This document shows positions 11,501 to 17,500 of a stretch of 64,000 bases of DNA, in pieces. Below the pieces are notes generated by a model that was given only the letters and a program-made list of their open reading frames with translations, did no database searches and had not been told where the DNA came from. The position numbers and the translations under genes were made by a program. Source of the DNA: Agelas oroides. Taxonomy: Eukaryota; Porifera; Demospongiae; Agelasida; Agelasidae. How positions within the stretch are numbered: position 1 is the first letter of the stretch; every line of letters starts with the position of its first letter. The stretch lies in assembly GCA_949130485.1 (NCBI GenBank), contig OX422189.1, forward strand, positions 8,093,620-8,157,619. Reading direction: 5' to 3'.

Positions 11501-14500
11501 CAGAAACTTGTGCAAAACAGAAGGGTTCGTCATTATCTGGTCCTTCACAGCAGCTAGTAGTTTAGATGTTTTCACATATGTTGATGGTCCTGTGATTTTC
11601 ATTGTTTCATCACGAACTTCTGGACTGATCAGATCTTGTGAGTAGAGCTCAAACGCCAGTCTCTCTGGGTGTGAAATGGACTCCACTAGTTTGTTGAAGT
11701 AAAGCTGAAAAACTTTTAGTTCAGGACTATACAGTGGGTCCTAAAGGGTGAACAGCATTACAGGCTGCATCAACATTACATGTGTAACCAAATCTATGTT
11801 TTGTGAAAGAATAAAAAAGAATTTGTTGCTAGTGTGATATGTCACCTAGCTGAGGCAGCTGTATTACACAGTAACCTGCTTCAAGTGGTCGAAGGTCAAA
11901 TGTGGATAACTGACTACCTACCTTCACAGGGCTTGCAAGTAGGCTTACACTAGCCTTGTGCTTAGCCTGTGTGCATCTCCCACAAGAAATGGTCTGGTGA
12001 ATGAAGTCAAAATTTTTTGGGCTGTTCCCAAAAGACCAATGAGATTGCAAGATCAGTAATTATTACATATATAGCACTTTCCTTACAATAGTAATTTTTT
12101 TTATCTCTACCCAGGTTTCCGTACCTTTTTTGAGCAGGTTTGGTGCAAAATGTTTTGAACGTTGCTAGGTTACACTGTCACAAAATGTGCACTAGCTCAA
12201 GAAATTTGACTTGGTTCACCAGACCGTTTTTTCTCATGAGAGGAAGGGGTCTGGGTACGAGACTAGGTTTACAAATGTGTTCTCATAAATGACATGAATC
12301 TATATTTAAGTGGGCACGCTGCAGAAGATGAACTCATGCATACGAGTTGTATGAATGCTAGGAATCTGTGAAAAAGGGTGAAAGAACTAGTTTCTGTATA
12401 GATGCTGTTCTTGAGTCTGTTGTCCGATGTATAATGACATATATATAAGGAGCACACATTTAACTGTCATGACACATGTAGCCTATAGTTCTTGTCACTG
12501 TGGGGGAGGTGTGAGTGAGACAATTATGTTACATCAAGAAATGTAAATTCTCACCAGTTTGCAACATAAGTGAACTCCATTTGAATACACAAAGTAACAC
12601 TAGCTATAGATTCAGTAAAGTGGAGCAACCAACCCTCTGATACACAGGATAATGTAACTACTAGCTTCCAAGGCTAAACAAAAAGTAATAACATACACTC
12701 ACTCCCAGGCCTTACACAGCTTACATGACAACATATTATACTCTACAAAGCAATCTCTTTTGTGCCTTAATTACTGGAAAGTAATAGTTGATTGCTGTTA
12801 ACCGTTTTCACATGATAACCCCATTTTCATCTCCTTTTTTATTGTATTGCACATTTGCATCCTTGATGCCTGTGTCAAAGCCTCAGTTCACTACGCCATT
12901 GGTCAAAGTGTACCTGTCATACTCTCTTCCTGGCCCTAACACTGCAGATGTGAATAAAGTGATAGAACCTACGTAGTATAATATTATAGGTTGTCGAGAG
13001 GCATTTCATTGAATCACTGCTCGCGTACGTTCATGTGCTATTGGGTGAAATTTAGATACATTGTACATATTGGGAAGGGGGAAGGTAACCTTGTAACCAT
13101 GTTCTTTTTTGTGGAGGGAGACACTGGTAACATTCGGGACTTGAAGCCACTACGTTATCATGTGATTTAGACTGAGCATGCCCCATGTGCATATGTTTTT
13201 TCATAATAGTTGGGGAGGAAGACAGACAAAAAGTAGCAGAAAGCATTAGTAGACATCAGGTAAATTGTATATAAGGCTGAAACCTTCAAGACTTGATAGT
13301 CAGGTAATCGCAGCATAAAGTACACAAAGCAGGTAAGCTTACAACTTATTCACGCAAATTTAAAGCTTTGCCAGCTGTCTCGGTCATCCTTTTCTTTTGC
13401 AACACTCTTGTGATCACTTCATGTCTTAAGGAACAATGTACTGGAATAAGTGAAGCCTGGCCGTATCTCCAATCTTGCTAATCTCTGAATTCAAGACACT
13501 TTATCAATGCTATAACACAGTGAAAGGAATGTTTCCTTGACGTCACTTTTTCTGTCACCTTTCCGTAGGCCACCGTCTAACACTAACATAGCTAACAAAA
13601 TGAGTTTATAACTCCTAGCTTATTTTTTAATGGTAATTTTGTTTGCCATCCATCCATGTGATTTTGTTCTGTAATGAACCTCTAAATGTTACCAGGCATT
13701 TTCTTCCAGCACCTGGAAAGAGTAAATATGGGGATGCCCCAACCCCAGTTGTTTGCCATTCAGGCCCTTGGCATCACCAAAATTTTAGCTACACTGCTGA
13801 CTTTGACAGAGATTGTCATTACCAAGTATGTAGACAGAATTCTTCACATTTCAACTCAAGGTATGCTGTCAACCAAGCAGATTATATGTCAAGGTATTTA
13901 TCCTTGGTGTTCACACCGCTATACCTGTGTGTGCAGGGGTGAGAGAGGAGAGTGAGTGATCACAGCAGCAGCTTGTGGTTCAGGAGAAGTGGGCTTGTCA
14001 GTAATGGAAAAAGGGTAAGGTGGAGTGGAGGTTGCTGGAGAAATGCAAATAAATTACAATGTAAGTATTGAACATAACTACCATATATAGATCTGGAAAT
14101 TTTTGCTGTTAAAATATTTTTGTCGCTCCGTCATGTATGCGCAAGCCAAAGTGATACTGTACACTGTAGATCGGGAAATTTTCGCGCTAAAAACAATTCG
14201 CGTCTTGAATTTTCATGTTAAAAATATTTTGCCACTTGACGTTTCTGCAATGTAGTACGTATTTCATGTTTTAATTCTTTGTGCGTTTAATTTTTGTCAC
14301 AGCAGCGTGAAAATTTCCCGATCTACAGTGTACAGTATCACTTTGGCTTGCGCATACACTCTTGCATGACAGGTCACTGTGGGTATAGGCTCAGATACTG
14401 GTGAAGGTGGAAAGACATTGGTCTCAGGATGGCTACCTTCCGTCCTGTTACCTTGGCAGTATTTTGCCTCGAGAACAGCAGCCAAATGACTTGCTCCCAC

Positions 14501-17500
14501 CATTCGACTCCTGAGAGCATCAATAAGACTCCTCCAGCTGGGATTGTCACCAGTGGTCAACCATGCTTTAAGCATCTCTCGGAGCTGGTGTTTGGGGTAA
14601 CTGAAATCTGCCCGGATGTTGTCCAGTGTTCCAATTCCCACTTTGAGCTTGAGTCCAAGGTCGTACCAATCTTGAGACACATCCAGAATCTCCCCCAGCA
14701 CACAACCAAGGTCATCTGATGACAGTTTGTTCCCTGAGAAAGAAGTAAAACATTTTGGTAATACACTTTACAAGCAACTTAATGCATCTGCAACTGTTTT
14801 AACACCTAATCTGGGAAAAACCTGCATGCACGTACATATATCGCTGCAAAAACAGATTTGTTATACATATTTCCATAGCAAATGAGTGAACAGTGCCAAA
14901 TAACAGACACAATCCATTGCTAAGGTATGAAGAGAGCCTGGTTACATGTAAGAATGCTGTACTGTGCTTCACTAATGCATGGGTAAACATTATTTTCTAC
15001 CATGTAGTGACTACATCATATACATGTAAATGTCATACCGTATGACTGAAAAATTTGGCGGAAATTTAAACTTGGTGAATTGCGATGTACAAAAGATTTT
15101 AATTTGGCGGTTTCCCTACGAGCCAGCGTAGCATGACGTCCTGCTAATGCACATGCTAAACAGACGTATGCCACATGTGTGCGAATGAGTAGTAGCTGTA
15201 ACACTAGCCAGCTGGTGTGAAATCAAACGCATTGGAAATGGAGCTGACAATTGACAGTTGTGTGTACAAGGCCATCATGTCTACAAGAGCACATGGACAC
15301 CAAGTATTGTACTTCTCTTTCTGTGAGGGAGGAGACCTTTGTGGGAAATCCTGGACAAAATTACTTGAGCAACACCATAGTCTAATCCACTTGACATTAT
15401 AGTTTACGCTTGCCTTGCGATTGATCAACAGTGTCAACTGAATGACATGTCATTCCCAGACACTTTGGGGCCCAATTCGATATTTTTAGTTTGGTGGTTC
15501 ACTTATCCAACCACCTATCCGCCAAACTTAATTCTCCGCCAAATATTTCAGCCATAGGGTAAATTTTATGATTTGTGCAAGGAGGACTGGACTTCCAGTT
15601 GTACCGTATATACAGTTGTACCGTATATACGTATAACTGGAAACATTGGCAGTCTGCAAATTTGGTGGTTTAGCCCCAAACTGAGCATAAAAAATATTGG
15701 CGGTGGCACCTCAGCAGCGTATTACATCATCATAAACATTGCATGCTCGTTCATCAGGAAGCATTGCCTTCATCTTGCTTGAGGTACTTAAACAAAGCCG
15801 TGAGTTTGCAAATACAACTGGCAGCATACTAGTGTTGAGCTAGCTACATGTACAGCTCACATAGAAGGGGGGCTGGGCAGGGTCAAGAGCGCTACTGCAC
15901 GCATTACATCATTACGCATTGTGGGCGAAAATAATATAGGCGGATTTTATGGGTGGGGCATTATGACTTGAATGGGTGGGGCTTTATGGCAAAGTGAGTT
16001 ACTGTTTTGGGGGATATGCTAAAAAAACGCTGGTCTTCAGGGGAGTACCCTTTCCGATCATCGCATGACCACAGGTTTTGGTCCTTTTGAACTCCCCGAC
16101 GCCATGGCCTATACTACAGAAGGGGTGGGACCATGCACTCCCTGTCTAAGGCCTGTTTTGAGGAAGCAGACTTTTGGTTAGCATTCACAGTGCTATGAGT
16201 ATACAAAAAACTAAACAAATTGGGGGTGGGGCTCAATGGGTGGAGTTATCATAATATTAGTTAGGGGATGGGATGGGCAAACCAACATTCGAACCCTCGT
16301 CTCGTCCTGGTGGGGCATCTGCGATGCTTATTGCTTGACAGTAAGTGTTCCTGTGCCAAAGATTCTTTCGCTGGACATTCGGGTCTGCACTGTGGCAACT
16401 TTCTCGCGGTAAGTATACTAGTTTGTGTGTGAGACGCTGTCGACGGGCTTTAAATGGGAGCATGCTTCCCTTAGTAACGGTGTACCTATCCTAGAAAGGG
16501 CGTGTTTACGCTAGTTATGGTGTTTGCTTTGCTATAATAATGGTATGCCTAGGGTATACTTGGTTCTGTAAGGCTGGGCTAGGGCTAGGGTTGGGCTGGG
16601 GCTACTCAGTGTTCTGTGAGCCAGTGTGAGGCTCACTCACAGTTACACTATCGTCGTGAATTACAGGTGTGAGGCTCACTCACACTTGAATTACCACTGT
16701 GAGGTAGCCTCGTTCCCCAAGCCCCACCCAGCTTTCTGTCGCTTGCAGTGCGGAAAGCGACAGAAAGCTGGGCAGGGCCTGGGAACGAGGCTAACTGTGA
16801 GGCTCACTCACAGTTACATTACAAATGTGAGGCTCACTCAGTTACACTACGGGTGTGAGGCTCACTCACATTCACATTATGAGTGTGAGGGTCACTCATA
16901 CTTCAGTTACCACTGTGAGGCTCATGCACTCACAGTTACAATATGGGTGTGAGGCTCACTCACATTTACATTACAAAGATTCTTTCACTGGACATTCGGG
17001 TCTGTACTGTGGCAACTTTCTCGTGGTAAGTATACTAGTTTGTGTGAGACGCCGTCGATGGGAGTGTGCTTCTCTTAATAACGGCGTACCTATCCAACAG
17101 CATGTTTATGCTAGTTATGGTGTGTGCTTTGCTATAGTAATGGTACACCTAGGGTATAGTTGGCTCTGTAAGGTTGGGCTAGGGCTAGGGTTGGGTTGGA
17201 GCTACTCAGTGTTCTCCGTAAGGCTCACTCACAGTTACACTATTGTCGTTAATTGCAGGTGTGAGGCTCACTCAGGCTTGAATTACCACTGTGAGGCTCA
17301 CTCACATTTACATTACAAGTGTGAGGCTCACTCATACTTCAGTTACCACAGTGAAGTTACACTATGAGTGTGAGGCACACTCACGAGGAACGAGGCTAGC
17401 AAAAGCAGGATCTAGAACTGTGAGGATTTTGGAATATTCCATCATAGTTTCATGGTTGGTTGTAGGATGGTGGTCACGAGAGGTTTATTTTAGCACTACA

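Larger units (their letters stand above)
15940..17400 (+). repeat. Composite dispersed repeat with GTGAGGCTCAC satellite
   Basis: The unit opens with GGTGGGGC motifs, then a segment matching, in inverted orientation, 62935-64000 (shared landmarks: GAAGACCAG, AATTTGTTTAG, CTGTAGTA). About 610 bp is itself tandemly duplicated: AAAGATTCTTTC, CATTCGGGTCTG and TTGGGCT landmarks recur at about 16.36-16.64 and 16.97-17.26 kb. It lies in intron 1 of the Death/ZU5 gene. Confidence 0.75.

Noticed and set aside
11829-12050. Further exon of the Death/ZU5 gene
   Set aside because: No acceptor and donor pair fits the needed phase, and exons 3 and 4 already join in phase 0.
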